In this document: one piece after another, positions 62,506 through 64,000 of the stretch
Numbering within the stretch: the stretch's first letter is position 1
How the letters are laid out: each line of letters opens with the position of its first letter
NCBI GenBank assembly: GCA_023391095.1
Contig: JAEWBN010000010.1
Coordinates: 8,686 to 72,685, forward strand
From: Pseudomonadota bacterium
Lineage (GTDB): Bacteria > Pseudomonadota > Alphaproteobacteria > Rhizobiales > Devosiaceae
Reading direction: 5' to 3'
Length of the DNA: 64,000 nucleotides
The notes under the pieces: model-generated
What the model was told of the DNA's origin: nothing
The model's input: only the letters and a program-made list of their open reading frames with translations
Databases searched by the model: none
Translations under genes and position numbers: made by a program

Positions 62506-62859
62506 CCCAGCCAGACGCCGGGCGTGCGAAAGTCGCGCCCGGCCAAGAGGCGGCGCGCTTGAAAGGTCAGGCAGGCCCGAGGCGGTCTTCGCCTCTGTCT
62601 ATTTTTATCTATGGAGACGCAGATCGCCTCGGGCGCCGGTTTTTCGGGTCCCGCGAGACAGACCCCTTGATCGCTCGTCGCGGGGTGGTCCACAGGAAAC
62701 GTGACGACAGGAGCGATCCTGTCCTCGCCGGCTCCCCCGCCCGGATCGCTGCAGGCCGCCCCGCGGGAGATGCCGCCATTATGCCGAAGGGTTTTTGAGC
62801 GGGGATATCTTTTTGCTTTGGGGGGCGTAGGATCGCAGGGACATTGGGAGGACGCGACA
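62506..62859 (+). other. Structured intergenic region with competing hairpins
   Basis: This 354-base gap has no gene. GCCCGAGGCG (62575-62584) can pair with CGCCTCGGGC (62625-62634, 10 bp), or its GAGGCG can pair locally with CGCCTC (62590-62595). Further on, GACAGGA-GCGA-TCCTGTC (62706-62723) competes with GCGATCC/GGATCGC (62713, 62743). A ribosome site GGGAGG lies before the next gene. A structured leader or small RNA is possible; GC-rich chance pairing cannot be excluded. Confidence 0.4.
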
Positions 62860-63330
62860 ATGATCAGAGCCCTGATCCTGGCGACCACGATGACTTCTGC
62901 GCTCGCTGCCGCCGCCATGGCTGCGGAAGATTTCCCCACCGGCTGGTATCTCGAAACTTTCGACAATAGCGGCATTACCGACATCGCGCTCTATTGGCAC
63001 GACGTCACTCTGGGACATCAGAGTTTTACCATTACCTGCACCGAGAACTATGCGGATGTGGTCATCACCGCCTACGCAACAAAGCCCGAAACCGACCCCA
63101 CCACGGTGACAGTGACCGACGGCACCCTGCGCCACGACATGGACGCCATCAGCGGCGAAGTCGGCGGCCTCTGGTCCAGCGGCGGCATTACCAGTTTTAC
63201 CCCCGAACTCATGGAGATCCTGAGCGGCCAGTTCACCGTGCTACTCGATGACGCCGAACAGGGGCGATATTCCGCCAAAGGCGCGGCGGAAAAGTTTCAG
63301 AAACTGTTTGAGGGGTGTGTGGCGGGATGA
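62860..63330 (+). CDS. Hypothetical exported protein (156 aa)
   Basis: A signal peptide (MIRALILATTMTSALAAAAM) precedes a mature part of about 134 residues with TLGHQSFTITCTENYADVVI, GLWSSGGITSFTPELMEIL and the C-terminal KLFEGCVAG. The two Cys could form a disulfide. No family is recognised. GGGAGGACGCGACA precedes ATG 62860; an in-frame start 53 codons earlier lies within the structured gap and lacks a signal peptide. Confidence 0.75.
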   Translation: MIRALILATTMTSALAAAAMAAEDFPTGWYLETFDNSGITDIALYWHDVTLGHQSFTITCTENYADVVITAYATKPETDPTTVTVTDGTLRHDMDAISGEVGGLWSSGGITSFTPELMEILSGQFTVLLDDAEQGRYSAKGAAEKFQKLFEGCVAG

Positions 63331-63615
63331 GGGAAAGAGGCAAGGTTAGGCTTTTGGGGCCGGGCTGCCTGCGCATCGGCAAAACCTTGTATTTGGTACT
63401 GACCATCCGCCATGAGCCCCGAATGCGTCAAAAAATGGTTTCTGATCAGTGCCGGTCGTGCCGACGTTTTGTACCCACGCAGGGACGCCTCCCTCACCAA
63501 TCCTCCCCGCCCGACCCTGCGTCGGGAGGCGTTATGTGGCGGGGATGGGCAGAGGATAGGGTAGGAGAATGGGGGCGGGGATAAGTAAATAATCGGAAGT
63601 TTGGTCCAGGGAGTT
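63331..63615. repeat. Gap with crossed inverted repeats
   Basis: ACGCAGGG (63477-63484) pairs with CCCTGCGT (63515-63522), and ACGCCTCCC (63485-63493) pairs with GGGAGGCGT (63524-63532). The order is A-B-A'-B', so both stems can form together only as a pseudoknot; otherwise they are alternatives. No gene is seen here. Confidence 0.4.
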
Positions 63616-63951
63616 TTAACCCGACGGCTTGACCAAAACACCGGCCGCCAAAGCCGGCTTTATAAGTTTGCTAGGGCCGCGAGCACTGTCGCCGAGTATC
63701 ACCGCGCGATATTTCGCACGGGAAATTGCGACGTACAGCCTATTGTGCGCAGCATATGACAGAAACCGTTCACTATTTTCTTGGTTGGCTTGGGTCGATG
63801 GAGGCACGCGACCTTCATCGATTCCAACTAATACGACGGCCATGAACTCTAAACCGCCTACAAAATCCGCGTGAGCTGGACACCCGCAAAAACTGGGTGG
63901 ATGTGTCCGGCGGCGCCATGATGCCGGTGTGAGATCCAGTGCTTTCGGCAA
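63616..63951 (-). pseudogene. C-terminal fragment of a UvrD-like helicase
   Basis: The 111-codon frame contains DFVGGLEFMAVVLVGIDEGR, then ERFLSYAAHNRLYVAISRAK and YRAVILGDSARGPSKLIKPA. These resemble the C-terminal part of superfamily I (UvrD_C_2) helicases, with motif VI as LYVAISRA. The first 28 residues do not look like a helicase, so the match begins at about 63867. The coding bases are less GC-rich than the surroundings. It is either a remnant after deletion, or the end of a gene that is frameshifted here and continues beyond the window. Confidence 0.6.
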
Positions 63952-64000
63952 GATTGGTCCTTCTGGGTGGCCCGCAGCGCTGGACCCAGGCGTTTTCCCG

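Overview
The window looks like chromosomal DNA of a GC-rich alphaproteobacterium of the order Hyphomicrobiales (Rhizobiales), most likely Devosia or a close relative. This rests on a dnaG-rpoD pair, carA and carB on one chromosome arm but not adjacent, an alphaproteobacterial-type RpoD of 684 aa, an HlyU/DUF2442 pair, and a trxB-lsrB pair as in Sinorhizobium, Agrobacterium and Brucella. No rRNA, tRNA, CRISPR array, insertion sequence or prophage was recognised. The species assignment is an inference from gene content only.

Layout. 0-6 kb: YjbQ, a large OmpA-domain envelope protein, a frameshifted YqhA gene, a small membrane protein, a DUF533 protein and a luciferase-like oxidoreductase. 6-11 kb (minus strand): dnaG, rpoD, then DUF2442 and HlyU genes translationally coupled behind rpoD. 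11-18 kb: YihY, HdeD-like and MFS membrane proteins, a diguanylate cyclase, YqeY, carA and a cupin. 18-24 kb: a zinc metallopeptidase, a mannitol/fructuronate dehydrogenase and KDG-type kinase, RNase T2, and a divergent ohrR/ohr pair with a visible operator. 24-36 kb: an ABC exporter, GNAT, motA-motB, a GH43 glycosidase, a YghU-type glutathione transferase, an RNA methyltransferase, a response regulator, two tiny secreted Cys proteins, an aldo/keto reductase and a GreA-like factor. 36-46 kb: carB, a flippase/FemAB-like acyltransferase pair, a frameshifted threonine aldolase, a TPR-methyltransferase and a cold-shock gene. 46-50 kb: greA, trxB, lsrB, HAD hydrolase. 49.6-50.7 kb: a non-coding block carrying an array of small RNA genes. 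50.7-64 kb: an MFS transporter, aspartate-type aminotransferase, class V PLP enzyme, DMT transporter, tandem DUF2147, tdk plus thioesterase, two SH3/crystallin-like secreted proteins, a GFA/DoxX pair, a PQQ-type sugar dehydrogenase, and at the right edge a fragment of a UvrD-like helicase.

Most notable region. Between 49.64 and 50.52 kb, just downstream of trxB-lsrB-HAD, three small RNA genes lie in tandem. Each is preceded by the same 13-bp TGC-N7-GCA (T-N11-A) box, followed exactly 27 bp later (T to first base of -35) by a TTGNNG -35 element, a 17-bp spacer and a (T/C)ATAT(T/C) -10 element. Each ends in an intrinsic terminator. The transcripts contain seven hairpins whose loops carry the identical 11-mer TCCTCCTCCCT, which includes the anti-Shine-Dalgarno core, while the stems differ in sequence but keep pairing. 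This matches what I recall of the alphaproteobacterial CcsR/'cuckoo' RNA family. The T-N11-A box suits a LysR-type activator, and the LsrB/VtlR-like regulator encoded 0.9 kb upstream is the obvious candidate. A near-identical box lies upstream of the single-domain response regulator at 33.0 kb.

Two conserved genes (yqhA and ltaE) are each broken by a single-base frameshift, so either both are recent pseudogenes or the assembly contains indel errors.
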